64,000 nt of DNA from Caldilineaceae bacterium (GTDB lineage Bacteria; Chloroflexota; Anaerolineae; Caldilineales; Caldilineaceae): NCBI GenBank assembly GCA_019637645.1, contig JAHBVH010000022.1:1-64000 (forward strand), written 5' to 3'. Positions 17,823 through 26,046 of this stretch are shown here, one piece after another; positions within the stretch are counted from its first letter, which is position 1, and each line of letters starts with the position of its first letter. Under the pieces are notes generated by a model. That model saw only the letters and a list, made by a program, of their open reading frames with translations, was not told the origin of the DNA and searched no databases. The translations under genes and the position numbers were made by a program.

Positions 17823-17949
17823 CCGTTATTAGAATAGAAGCCACGCAGCTCGTACCAACCGACTGCGTAGCTCCTCTAGAGAATGATCACGAAGCGTGGG
17901 GCGCTTGGTCGTCTTGCCGCCGCCACGAAGAAAAGTTAGGAATTGCTTT
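17823..17949. other. Short gap with degenerate copy of the GTTACGCAG repeat arms
   Basis: GCCACGCAGCTCG (near 17841) and CCAACCGACTGCGTAGCTCC (near 17857) resemble the outer arms of the palindromic repeats at 24.5 and 62.7 kb in inverted arrangement, but the CTGACAGG core is missing. Probably an eroded copy. TTAGGAA is the ribosome site for hisD. Confidence 0.35.
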
Positions 17950-19281
17950 ATGACGTTGATGAGAATTATGGATGTAGACGCCGCCCAAGCAACGATTCTA
18001 CGGCGGGCCGCCTGGGATGAATGGGAGATTCCCAGTTCCATGCTCGATTTTAATGAGCGCTTGTTCGGTGAACGGATCGGGCCAGAGGAGGTTGTTCGGC
18101 GGATTTTGGCCGACATTCGCCAACGGGGCGACACGGCGCTTGTCGAATGGAGTGAACGGCTGGACCGGGTGACGCCCACAACGTTGGTGGTCACCTCACA
18201 GCAGATCGCGGCCGCTTATCAACAGGTAGATGCGGCATTGGCGGTGGCCATGCAACTAGCCGCCCAGCGTATTGAAACATTCCACCGCCGCCAGCCCTCC
18301 TTGGCTTGGTCCCATAGCGACAAGGAAGGGCTGCTAGGCCAGTTGGTACGTCCGATTCCGCGCGTGGGCATCTATATTCCTGGTGGGCAAGCACCCCTCT
18401 TTAGTTCGCTCTTAATGACCGCGATTCCCGCGCGGGTGGCTGGTGTCCCCGAAGTGGTGGTCATTACCCCGCCCCAACGCGATACCGGCTTGCCCCACCC
18501 CGCGGTGTTAGTCGCGGCTGATATTGCGGGCGTCACCACGGTTTATGTGGGTGGCGGGGCTCAAGCAATTGGCGCGTTGGCCTTTGGGACAGCCACCATC
18601 CCCAAAGTCGACAAGATTTGCGGCCCTGGCAATATTTTTACAACCTTGGCCAAACGTCAGGTCTTTGGCATGGTGGGCATTGATGGGCTGCCTGGCCCCA
18701 CCGAAACGTTGGTCATTGCCGACGACGGAGCCGATCCGCAGCTGGTCGCAGCCGATCTATTGGCACAAGCAGAGCATATTTTGGCCTGTGCGATTCTCCT
18801 AACGCCCAGCCGTGCTATGGCGGAACAGGTGCAAGCGGCGGTGATGAATCAATTGGAAGAGCTCGAGCACACCGACGAATTAGTCAGCTCGCTGGCAAGC
18901 GGCAGCGGGATTGTGGTGACGCGCGACCTGCCCGAAGCCTTCGACCTCGCCAATAGCTATGCGCCGGAACATCTCTGCTTGCTGGTAGACCAGCCAGAGC
19001 AATATTTGGGCCGCATACAGAATGCTGGTGGTATCTTTTTAGGGGAGCGCAGTTTTGAAGTTCTCGGCGACTATGTAGCGGGGCCGAGCCATGTGATGCC
19101 GACCGGTGGTACAGCCCGCTTTGCGAGCCCGGTGAATGTCAACGACTTTGTCAAGCTCATTAGCGTGATCGGCCTCAATGAAACCGCGCTCCAAGTCACC
19201 GGCCCAGCGGCGCAACAGATGGCTGAAGCCGAAGGATTATTCGCCCACGCGGCGGCGGTCAAACGGCGCCTGGCCGAATAA
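17950..19281 (+). CDS. hisD: Histidinol dehydrogenase
   Basis: A 443-residue enzyme catalysing the last two oxidations of histidine synthesis (histidinol to histidine, NAD-dependent, zinc-bound). Diagnostic blocks occur in order: [20 protein letters not shown] near residue 130, [20 protein letters not shown] near 198, [62 protein letters not shown] with the catalytic Glu-His, and [20 protein letters not shown]. The frame is open to 17896, but TTAGGAA about 8 nt before ATG 17950 and the family's usual length favour the latter. It is separate from any other his gene here, so the pathway genes are dispersed. Confidence 0.95.
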   Translation: MTLMRIMDVDAAQATILRRAAWDEWEIPSSMLDFNERLFGERIGPEEVVRRILADIRQRGDTALVEWSERLDRVTPTTLVVTSQQIAAAYQQVDAALAVAMQLAAQRIETFHRRQPSLAWSHSDKEGLLGQLVRPIPRVGIYIPGGQAPLFSSLLMTAIPARVAGVPEVVVITPPQRDTGLPHPAVLVAADIAGVTTVYVGGGAQAIGALAFGTATIPKVDKICGPGNIFTTLAKRQVFGMVGIDGLPGPTETLVIADDGADPQLVAADLLAQAEHILACAILLTPSRAMAEQVQAAVMNQLEELEHTDELVSSLASGSGIVVTRDLPEAFDLANSYAPEHLCLLVDQPEQYLGRIQNAGGIFLGERSFEVLGDYVAGPSHVMPTGGTARFASPVNVNDFVKLISVIGLNETALQVTGPAAQQMAEAEGLFAHAAAVKRRLAE

Positions 19282-19297
19282 GACCGAGAGGGTGCGT

Positions 19298-19711
19298 TTA
19301 GTGACGGTGGGGCCGACTTTCGCGTTCTTCTAGATCTTCGATCTGGAGCACAAGCGCGCCAATGGAGACCTGCACCTCGCGTAAGGAAAGCGCTAGCGAA
19401 ATCAGCAAGAGGATCAGGCTACTGCCAAAGACCCACTGACCAATCAACGGCTGACCGGCAAAGAGCAGAAACATACAGAGGACACAAAGAAAAAAGCTGG
19501 AGACACCACAGACCTGCATGTTGCGAATCAAGACAATACGATAGCGCAAATTGGTCAGCTGTCGCTTGATCTTGGTGTCAGGGTGGGCTTTGTGGAGGTC
19601 ATAGAGTTCACGCATGAGGGCAGCCAAGGTCAAGAAGCGGTTGGTATAGGCCAGCAGCAAGAGCGAAATGGCAGGAAAGAGCAAAGCAGGGGTGGTTAAG
19701 GTTAAGTCCAT
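19298..19711 (-). CDS. DUF2721 family membrane protein
   Basis: A 137-residue protein with three hydrophobic segments: LLFPAISLLLLAYTNRFLTLA at the N-terminus, FFLCVLCMFLLFAG in the middle and FGSSLILLLISLALSL near 100, with a basic cytosolic stretch RQLTNLRYRIVLIRNMQ between the first two. This matches the DUF2721 pattern (PAISLLLLAYTNRF...LaaLiRel). The function of the family is unknown. It faces hisD tail to tail with a 16-nt gap and is transcribed alone. Confidence 0.75.
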   Translation of the reverse strand: MDLTLTTPALLFPAISLLLLAYTNRFLTLAALMRELYDLHKAHPDTKIKRQLTNLRYRIVLIRNMQVCGVSSFFLCVLCMFLLFAGQPLIGQWVFGSSLILLLISLALSLREVQVSIGALVLQIEDLEERESRPHRH

Positions 19712-19763
19712 GAGCGACCATCCATCTAAAAAGCACGGCGTAACGCCTTGTCCTAGAAAAACA

Positions 19764-19794
19764 AAGCTGACCGGTTTTTGCCATCGGTCAGCTT
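19764..19794. terminator. Bidirectional terminator hairpin
   Basis: AAGCTGACCG (19764-19773) and CGGTCAGCTT (19785-19794) form a 10-bp stem; TTTTC follows on plus, TTTGTTTTTC on minus. It lies just past the stop of the minus-strand metalloprotease (19819), which it probably terminates. A near relative occurs at 49658-49686. Confidence 0.8.
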
Positions 19795-19818
19795 TTCTAT
19801 ATTATCGGCCAGCCTATG

Positions 19819-20562
19819 CTAAACCGCGCATTTGTCCGCGTCCGTCATTGGCTTCGGTGGCGCAGGGGGATACCACGCCGCGACATAGGCGCGATCGACG
19901 ACGGAGAGCGTTTGATTCCAACCCACGCTCGAGCCATCGGTGGTAAATTCCGCCGGGATGGGATAGAGCATGATCGACTGTGGATCAAAGGCCGAGTGTT
20001 GGGTTAGTTCGGCAGCATAGGTACGAAAGAGATTGACCTCGACCTGTTCTCGGCTCCAGTTGTTGGGCGGCCCGGCATAGTAGTCATAGACCGCCTTGGT
20101 ATTCCAGGGGATGGCCGCGGCTGGGTTTTGGTGTTCGTGGATCAGCCCAATGGCATGACCAAACTCATGCAGCACCACACGGCGCACTTCATCATTCGGC
20201 GTGCCACGAGTGAGCCAGCCAAAATTCATGGTCGGTTCTGCCGCTGGGATGGCCAGTGCATCCGTCCCAATAAATGACCAAGAACCAGGCTGTTGAAAGG
20301 AGATCCGGATCTCGGCATGGGCATGCTCCCCAAAATCAAAGTGCAGGTTTGCCACTTGGGTCCACTCTTGAGCAAAATGGATCACCTTCTGTTGCACGGC
20401 AGCATCGCCATCGAGAAAGCGGATGCGCAAGGTGCGGCCAGCTGGCTCCCACAGCTTGTTACGCAGCATAGCGGCCTTGGTGTTGTCAGCATATCCCTGC
20501 TGCGCTAGTTCATAAGGGCTTTCGCCCGGTAGATAGCGGTCGGAACAATGATAAGTCATCAT
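19819..20562 (-). CDS. Astacin-like zinc metalloprotease
   Basis: A 247-residue M12A-like protease. The zinc motif is VLHEFGHAIGLIHEHQNP near residue 133 (HExxHxxGxxHE), and a Met-turn SIMLYPIP lies about 60 residues later. The core starts at LRIRFLDGDAAVQQKVIHFA. It closely parallels the first 250 residues of the neighbouring gene at 20687-21787 (shared FIGTDAL, PTMNFGWLT, NWSREQVE/NWTREQVD). No signal peptide is visible, which is odd for this class: either secretion is by another route or the protein stays inside. AAGGAG 8 nt before the ATG supports the start. It ends in a short tail rather than the extra domain of its paralogue. Confidence 0.88.
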   Translation of the reverse strand: MMTYHCSDRYLPGESPYELAQQGYADNTKAAMLRNKLWEPAGRTLRIRFLDGDAAVQQKVIHFAQEWTQVANLHFDFGEHAHAEIRISFQQPGSWSFIGTDALAIPAAEPTMNFGWLTRGTPNDEVRRVVLHEFGHAIGLIHEHQNPAAAIPWNTKAVYDYYAGPPNNWSREQVEVNLFRTYAAELTQHSAFDPQSIMLYPIPAEFTTDGSSVGWNQTLSVVDRAYVAAWYPPAPPKPMTDADKCAV

Positions 20563-20686
20563 GAGCGCGCTCCTTTTTAGCGAGTGAAACAGTGGACAGT
20601 GGACACATTCATTTACTGACCTACTGACCCTACTGTCCTACTGACAACCAACCCTGTACAACCTAACCAGATAGATCTGCCACGGT

Positions 20687-21787
20687 TCACGCCCGGTAGA
20701 CGCCGATCTGGTAGGCACCGGTACGGCGGCTGGAATGATGACGCACTTTGAGTGTATAGGTCCCCGGTTGCAAGTTGGTGATGATTCGCGCGTTGAGTTG
20801 GCGGCCACTGTCGTCATCCTGAAGCAGGAAGCGCGTTTCATCGTTGGGACCAAAGAGACTCATGACGAGATCCAGACTCCCCGTGGTCTCCATCCGATAG
20901 CGGCCCGCCGCCGTCACGACAAAGGTATATTTGTCTAGTTCCCCAAAGGTCCCAATGGTGGCAGCACGAGCTGGTGCGTCGATGGGTAGTTCATGTTCCG
21001 GTTTGGCCGCGCCAGGGTAGAGGGTAGCAATATACGCTTTATCGGTGGCAGACAAGACTTGATTCCAGCCTACTTCAAAGTCGCCAATGGTAAATTCGTT
21101 GGGGATGGGATAAAGCATAATCGAGGCTCGATCAAAGGCCGAAAATTGGGTAATGTCCGCGCTGTAGCGAGTAAAGAGATTGATGTCCACCTGCTCGCGC
21201 GTCCAATTGTTGGGTGGCCCCCCATAATAGTCGTAGACCGCCGCTTTATCCCACGGAATGTTTGTGGCTGGGTTCTGATGCTCGTGGAGGCAGCCCAAGG
21301 CATGACCAAATTCATGGACGACGACGCGCGAATATTCATCATTGGGCGTCGAGGCGGTTAGCCAGCCAAAGTTCATCGTCGGCTGGTTTTGTGGAATACT
21401 TAAGGCATCGGTGCCAATATAGGACCAGGAACCTGTTTGGCGAAAGGAGATCCGGATCTCGGCGTTGGGATCGTTGCCAAAAGCAAATTGAATGTTGGCA
21501 TACTTACTCCATTCCTGCACAAAGGGCTCAATCCGCCGTTGGACAGCAGGATCGCCATCCAAGAAGCGCACCCGTAAAGTCCGGCCTGGTTTCCACAACT
21601 TGCCCGTTAGGGCCGCAAGCGCCACCGGCGAATCAATCCCCGGGAGACGCACCCCTTGGGGCAAGGATGGCGCATTGTCGGGATTTTCAGCAATCGCAGC
21701 CCGGCTCGCCTGTAACATTCGTTGCGTGGGTAGCGTCAGATCAACACAGGTTTTGATCGGCGTTACCTCAGTCGTCAGTTGTGACAT
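20687..21787 (-). CDS. Astacin-like zinc metalloprotease with C-terminal pre-peptidase domain
   Basis: A 366-residue paralogue of the downstream gene. The zinc-binding HEFGHALGCLHEHQNP lies near residue 160, the Met-turn SIMLYPIP near 223. After PGAAKPEHELPI a beta-sandwich of the bacterial pre-peptidase C-terminal (PPC) type follows: GTFGELDKYTFVVTAAGRYRMET and PGTYTLKVRHHSS. PPC domains are usually cut off after export, so secretion is likely, yet the N-terminus MSQLTTEVTPIKTCVD has no signal peptide. AAAGGAGTG precedes ATG 21787; a GTG inside that site is not credible as a start. The two genes are probably a tandem duplication in which one copy lost or gained the tail. Confidence 0.88.
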   Translation of the reverse strand: MSQLTTEVTPIKTCVDLTLPTQRMLQASRAAIAENPDNAPSLPQGVRLPGIDSPVALAALTGKLWKPGRTLRVRFLDGDPAVQRRIEPFVQEWSKYANIQFAFGNDPNAEIRISFRQTGSWSYIGTDALSIPQNQPTMNFGWLTASTPNDEYSRVVVHEFGHALGCLHEHQNPATNIPWDKAAVYDYYGGPPNNWTREQVDINLFTRYSADITQFSAFDRASIMLYPIPNEFTIGDFEVGWNQVLSATDKAYIATLYPGAAKPEHELPIDAPARAATIGTFGELDKYTFVVTAAGRYRMETTGSLDLVMSLFGPNDETRFLLQDDDSGRQLNARIITNLQPGTYTLKVRHHSSRRTGAYQIGVYRA

Positions 21788-22089
21788 GCGTAACACTCCT
21801 TTGGTCGCAAAGACGGATCACACAATTCCCGGGGTGCGTCTTTCATGAGGGAGTAGACGAAAGCACAAAAGCGGCTGACTACATTCGGCAATGCGCACCC
21901 ATTTGCCATCGTATAGGTATAGCGTAGAAAAGATAAAAACAGTTCCCTTTTCTTTACGACAGCGTCTGTCAATCAGCTATTATACAGCATTACATAAATT
22001 TTAGGATAGGTGATGTGTGCAGCACCATGCAGCGAGGCTAAAGCTGCCATTTGCCCATCAACTAGCTTTGCATCAACCCTATCCTACAC

Positions 22090-22118
22090 TTGGGCGCATA
22101 GCTATTTTGCGCTACAAT
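22090..22118 (+). promoter_or_regulatory. Promoter for the CpXC-domain gene
   Basis: TTGGGC (22090-22095), 17-nt spacer, TACAAT (22113-22118), about 42 nt upstream of the ATG. The rest of the 21788-22089 gap must also hold the promoter of the divergent metalloprotease gene, but I see no good match for it. Confidence 0.5.
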
Positions 22119-22166
22119 GATGACATTAAACATAGTTAGATTTCAGCAAAGTGAGAGAAAACCAAT

Positions 22167-23744
22167 ATGAGTGGAATCATCTTGCCCGGTCAGGACAAAC
22201 GACCAGCCGCCCAGGGCAACACGGGGAGCGGCATTGAATTGCCCAAAGGCTTTTCCCGTCGCCGCGAACAAACCGCAGAGCAAGAGGCCGCCAAGCCCGC
22301 CCCCCCAGCCACACCGGAAACCCCCGCGCCACCGGCGGCGGCAGCACCAGCAGCGACACCCGAAGCAGCGGCAGGTCGTCCACCAGTCGATCTGCTTTTT
22401 CCGCCCACGGGGGCCCAAATTCAATGCCCAAATTGCCGAACGCCCTATGTGGTGCCGGTCTTTACCATCATTGATCTAGGCGCTAACCCCGAGTTAAAGG
22501 CCCCTTTACTCAGTGGCCAGATCAATGTGGCATCTTGCCCCAACTGCGGTATGGGCGGACCCCTCAGCGCCCCCCTTTTGGTGCATGAACCGGAGCATCA
22601 ATTCTTGGGCGTCTTTGTACCACCGGCGCAAAGCAACCAGGCAAGTATGCAACAACAGAAAGCCATTGGCGACCTCACCCAAACCTTAATGCGCAAATTG
22701 CCCACCGAAGCGCGGAAGGGCTATATGCTGCAACCCAAGCAATATATGGATTGGCAGCGCTTTATGGAGCAGATCTGGGAATTTGAGGGGGTGACGCCCG
22801 AAATGCTGCGCCGCCAGCGCAATCAGGGTGAATTGCTCCAACGCTTGGTTGGCCTGGCCAATGATCCCAAAGCCCTCGGCATCGCCCTAGAGCGCAGCCG
22901 CGAGCTCGTTGATCGCGAGTTCTTTGCCCTGTTGGATCGCTTCTTGATCATGACGAGCAACCAAGGCCAACAAGCCGGTGTCGCCGCCCTCATGCAACTG
23001 CGCAACCAGTTGATGGAGACCACCGAGGTAGGCCAGCAGATCAAGGCGCAACAAGATCGCGTGCGTGCTATTCTCAGCGAATTTACCACGACGACCACGC
23101 GCGAAGAAGTGTTGGACAAAGTGCTCTCCGTTTGGCAAGCGGAAGAAGATGAAGAGTTTATCAACAGCTTGCTTGGTGCCCTCGCGCCGATGATTGACTA
23201 TCAATTCCTGCTGCTAGTCTCTCAACGGCTCGAAACTACCACGGACGAAACCACGCGCGAACATCTGGAGCAATTCCGCCAACTCGCGCTTTCTTTGCAA
23301 GAACAGAAGAATGCGGCCCAGCAACAAATGGCGCAGCAAATGCAACAGATTTTGCAGGAAGTCCTCCAAGCCCCAGACATGGCCGCGAAATTGCGTGAGT
23401 TTGCCGATGTCATCGATGAGAGCTTCCTAGCCATGTTGGCCGCCAATATCCAAGCCGCGCAACGCAACAATTCCACCGCCGCGGCTCGCCGCTTGCAACA
23501 AGTCTACGAACAGGCCATGCTCATGTTGCGCGAGCAGATGCCCGAGGATGTGCGTTTGTTAAATGAATTGATCGCCGCCCCAGACAAAGCGACCTTGGCG
23601 CAATTGCTCAAGGAGAACCGCGCCAAATTCACCAAAGAGTTCATCGCCTCCATGCAAGAGGTGGAGGGACAGTTGCGCGAAGCAGGCCGTAAGGAAATTG
23701 CCGACCGGCTCAAGTCGCTGCGCAGCCAAATTGCCCTCCTCTAG
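22167..23744 (+). CDS. CpXC-domain protein with long helical C-terminus
   Basis: A 525-residue cytoplasmic protein without signal or membrane segments. Residues 1-70 are a Pro/Ala/Glu-rich linker. A zinc-ribbon-like CpXC domain follows, with CPNC at about 88-91 and a second CPNC at about 122-125 (IQCPNCRTPYVVPVF and VASCPNCGMGG). From about 165 to the end the protein is almost wholly helical and rich in Gln, Glu, Leu and Arg (for example LEQFRQLALSLQEQKNAAQQQ), so coiled-coil assembly is likely. CpXC proteins have no known role. A single-gene unit with its own promoter and a palindromic repeat after the stop. Confidence 0.75.
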   Translation: MSGIILPGQDKRPAAQGNTGSGIELPKGFSRRREQTAEQEAAKPAPPATPETPAPPAAAAPAATPEAAAGRPPVDLLFPPTGAQIQCPNCRTPYVVPVFTIIDLGANPELKAPLLSGQINVASCPNCGMGGPLSAPLLVHEPEHQFLGVFVPPAQSNQASMQQQKAIGDLTQTLMRKLPTEARKGYMLQPKQYMDWQRFMEQIWEFEGVTPEMLRRQRNQGELLQRLVGLANDPKALGIALERSRELVDREFFALLDRFLIMTSNQGQQAGVAALMQLRNQLMETTEVGQQIKAQQDRVRAILSEFTTTTTREEVLDKVLSVWQAEEDEEFINSLLGALAPMIDYQFLLLVSQRLETTTDETTREHLEQFRQLALSLQEQKNAAQQQMAQQMQQILQEVLQAPDMAAKLREFADVIDESFLAMLAANIQAAQRNNSTAAARRLQQVYEQAMLMLREQMPEDVRLLNELIAAPDKATLAQLLKENRAKFTKEFIASMQEVEGQLREAGRKEIADRLKSLRSQIALL

Positions 23745-23774
23745 GCAAGATCATCCACCGTGTAGAGACGCAAG

Positions 23775-23805
23775 AACCTGACAGGTTTTTCAAATCTGTC
23801 AGGTT
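23775..23805. repeat. Palindromic repeat, CTGACAGG family
   Basis: AACCTGACAGG (23775-23785) pairs with CTGTCAGGTT (23796-23805) around TTTTCAAAT. Flanking sequence is a poor match to the GTTACGCAG arms. It lies 31 nt after the CpXC gene stop and may act as its terminator. Confidence 0.75.
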
Positions 23806-23844
23806 TGAGATTACGTACCCCCTGCCCATTGACCCAGGTTAGTT

Positions 23845-24453
23845 GTGCTCCCAAGCGAGAAAGACAGCGTGTCGCTCGAACAGACCATCCTTCAATCATC
23901 CACTGAGCTGCAAATGCTCAAGCAATTGCCGCGCACAGGTTGGCTTTTGGCCGGGATTCGCCAGCCCGAGTCCGTGGCGGAACATAGCTTTAGCGTTAGC
24001 TGGCTTGCTATTTGGCTTGCCGAAGCGATCAACACCCACTGGGAAGACCACGCCCTGACTGCACCGCTCGACCTCACCCAAGTGATGCAGATTGCGCTCG
24101 TCCATGATCTAGCCGAAAGTATCCTGACCGACTTGCCCAAACGCAGCACGGATCTCCTTGGCAAAGCAATCAAACATGGGGCAGAAGCCAAAGCCATACA
24201 GCAGATCTTCCAGGAGCTGCCCAACGGTGCGCATTACATCACCTGCTGGCAAAGCTATGCCCAAGGCACAACCCCAGAAGGGCGGCTCGTGCGTGACGCC
24301 GATAAACTGGAAATGATCCACCAAGCCCTTTGCTATGAGCAAGGCGGCCAACGCAACTTGGATGATTTCTGGCAGGGTCATCAATGGCATTACACCCTCA
24401 GCCGGAACCTCTTTGACGAATTATGTCGTTTACGGTTTAATAAGCAACGATAA
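23845..24453 (+). CDS. HD-domain phosphohydrolase (YfbR/HDDC2-like)
   Basis: A 202-residue metal-dependent phosphohydrolase. Counting from GTG 23845, the metal ligands are His47 in PESVAEHSFSV, His87-Asp88 in IALVHDLAESILTDLPKR, and the late Asp in VRDADKLEMI (about 150-155). The spacing and the EHSFSVSWLAIWLAE / HDLAE pattern fit the 5'-deoxynucleotidase YfbR and HDDC2 group, which removes phosphate from deoxynucleoside monophosphates. GTG 23869 is an alternative start. It is flanked on both sides by palindromic repeats and appears monocistronic. Confidence 0.82.
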   Translation: MLPSEKDSVSLEQTILQSSTELQMLKQLPRTGWLLAGIRQPESVAEHSFSVSWLAIWLAEAINTHWEDHALTAPLDLTQVMQIALVHDLAESILTDLPKRSTDLLGKAIKHGAEAKAIQQIFQELPNGAHYITCWQSYAQGTTPEGRLVRDADKLEMIHQALCYEQGGQRNLDDFWQGHQWHYTLSRNLFDELCRLRFNKQR

Positions 24454-24456
24454 GTA

Positions 24457-24534
24457 GAAGTTACGCAGTTGATCAGCGTGACCAGAGACCTGACAGGTTT
24501 TCCAAACCTGTCAGGTCTGGCCCAACTGCGTAAC
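24457..24534. repeat. Complete palindromic repeat element with outer arms
   Basis: The left outer arm GTTACGCAGTTG begins at 24460 and the right outer arm CAACTGCGTAAC ends at 24534. Inside is a perfect 15-bp stem, AGACCTGACAGGTTT (24486-24500), loop TCC, AAACCTGTCAGGTCT (24504-24518). About 76 bp in all. The element looks like a REP/MITE-type sequence: two nested inverted repeats and no coding capacity. Confidence 0.88.
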
Positions 24535-24577
24535 GCCTATATAAGTAGAATTTTCAACAGCAACACCATCAACCAGT

Positions 24578-24640
24578 TAGAAGTTACGCAGTTGGTTGGG
24601 TAATTAGAGACCTGACAGGTCTAGCCCAAGTGCGTAACTC
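24578..24640. repeat. Second, shorter copy of the palindromic element
   Basis: Outer arms GTTACGCAGTTGG (24583-24595) and CAAGTGCGTAAC (24628-24639) are kept, but the core is reduced to a single 13-bp palindrome GACCTGACAGGTC (24609-24621). It lies 48 nt after the first copy and ends 23 nt before the LCP gene start, so it probably forms part of that gene's leader. Confidence 0.82.
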
Positions 24641-24662
24641 CCACCAGTATAAGTTGGTACTC

Positions 24663-25820
24663 GTGAACCAATTTCGCATTTGCCCACCAGCCCGATCATC
24701 GCAGCCGGTGCTGATAACGCTCTGGATCATCTTTGTCTTATTCTTAACAAGCTGTGGTAGTGGCAGCCAATCGGTCGCTGCCCAAAGCAGCACCCCCACT
24801 GCAGCGACCGGCACAACCCTAACCGCGTCGGCAGTCGCCACGGCAACTGCCGACCCGACCGCGGCACCAGCCACAGAAACCCCTGCCCAGGAGCCCTCCC
24901 CAGCGCCGCTACAACCCAGCGCCGCGGCACCGACTACCGCTGTCGCGGCCACTACGGCTGTCGCGGTCACAAGCGCTGGCACAGCTACCACCGCGGCTAT
25001 GACAGAAGAGACGCTGCCCCTTGCGCGCACCCTAAATATATTAATCCTTGGCAGTGATCGTTTGCCCAATACACCCAACTGGCGCACCGATGTCATGATG
25101 GTCGTCGCCTTGGATTTTGACGCACAACGGATTGGCGTTCTTTCCATTCCGCGCGATCTCTATCTCGATGCCATTCCTAAGCACCAGCCGAACAAAATGA
25201 ACGTGTTAGACTATCTTGGCGAGCGCGATGAACCAAACGGGGGCGGGCCGAAGTTGATCAAGCAGATGATCCAAGAACGCATGGGCCTGACCATCCACCA
25301 TTATCTACGGTTTGATTTCAACTCTTTTCAGGCCGTGGTGAATGCCCTCGGTGGGGTAAAGATCGATATCGACTGCCGCTATGTTGACGCCGTCATTAAT
25401 TTACAACCGGGTGAGCAACGCCTCACGGGTGAACAAGCGCTGCGCTATGTCCGTAGCCGCTCGACCGGTGGCGACCTCGATCGAGCGCGCCGCCAACAAC
25501 GTATTGTCTGGGCCGTGCGCAATCAGGTGCTCGAAGAAAATCTCTTGCCTCGTCTCCCCGCGCTCTATCAAAGCTTGGCGGGTTCGATCCAAACGGATAT
25601 CGGTTTGGTTACCGCGCTGCGTGTGGCGCGCTTTGTCTTGGGGATCAATCCCGATAATGTACACAGCTTTGTGATCGCCCCACCCCAGCTCGTGACAGAA
25701 GGGTGGCGCCAGGGGATGTTTGTCTTCGTGCCGGACTGGCCAGCCATTACAGCCGCGGCCCAGAAGATCTTCGATCGCCCCCCCTTTATGGAGACCAGTA
25801 CACCGAGCGTCTGCCCTTAG
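24663..25820 (+). CDS. LytR-CpsA-Psr (LCP) family protein, lipoprotein-like
   Basis: A 385-residue envelope protein. GTG 24663 is chosen because the earlier in-frame GTG at 24630 lies inside the palindromic repeat. The N-terminus VNQFRICPPARSSQ leads to ITLWIIFVLFLTSCGSGS, a lipobox-like LTSC. A long Thr/Ala/Pro linker follows, then the LCP domain: LNILILGSDRLPN, RTDVMMVVALDF, IGVLSIPRDLYLD, and DLDRARRQQRIVWAVRNQVLE. The conserved Arg and Asp residues of the phosphate-binding site are visible. LCP enzymes attach polysaccharides to peptidoglycan or other surface acceptors. A second LCP gene follows 226 nt later. Confidence 0.88.
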   Translation: MNQFRICPPARSSQPVLITLWIIFVLFLTSCGSGSQSVAAQSSTPTAATGTTLTASAVATATADPTAAPATETPAQEPSPAPLQPSAAAPTTAVAATTAVAVTSAGTATTAAMTEETLPLARTLNILILGSDRLPNTPNWRTDVMMVVALDFDAQRIGVLSIPRDLYLDAIPKHQPNKMNVLDYLGERDEPNGGGPKLIKQMIQERMGLTIHHYLRFDFNSFQAVVNALGGVKIDIDCRYVDAVINLQPGEQRLTGEQALRYVRSRSTGGDLDRARRQQRIVWAVRNQVLEENLLPRLPALYQSLAGSIQTDIGLVTALRVARFVLGINPDNVHSFVIAPPQLVTEGWRQGMFVFVPDWPAITAAAQKIFDRPPFMETSTPSVCP

Positions 25821-26046
25821 CAATTGGTTAAAAAGCAGCTTATATCGGTCTTTGAATCCTGCCAGGTGTGGCATGCACACCGCCCTGCAGGAACGGTGCT
25901 AGGCAGCAACGCCCGCGGAAGCGAGCTTGAGCCGGCGTCGTTCCGTAGCCCAGTGGCATACTAGTTTTGAAAACCGGACAGCGCTGGTACTGCGCAAGTC
26001 CTTGATAGATTACGCGACTGATGACGCGGCCTTGGAGAAACGCGAT

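Noticed and set aside
24630..24662. Earlier GTG start for the first LCP gene
   Set aside because: It lies within the palindromic repeat and adds residues with no signal-peptide logic.
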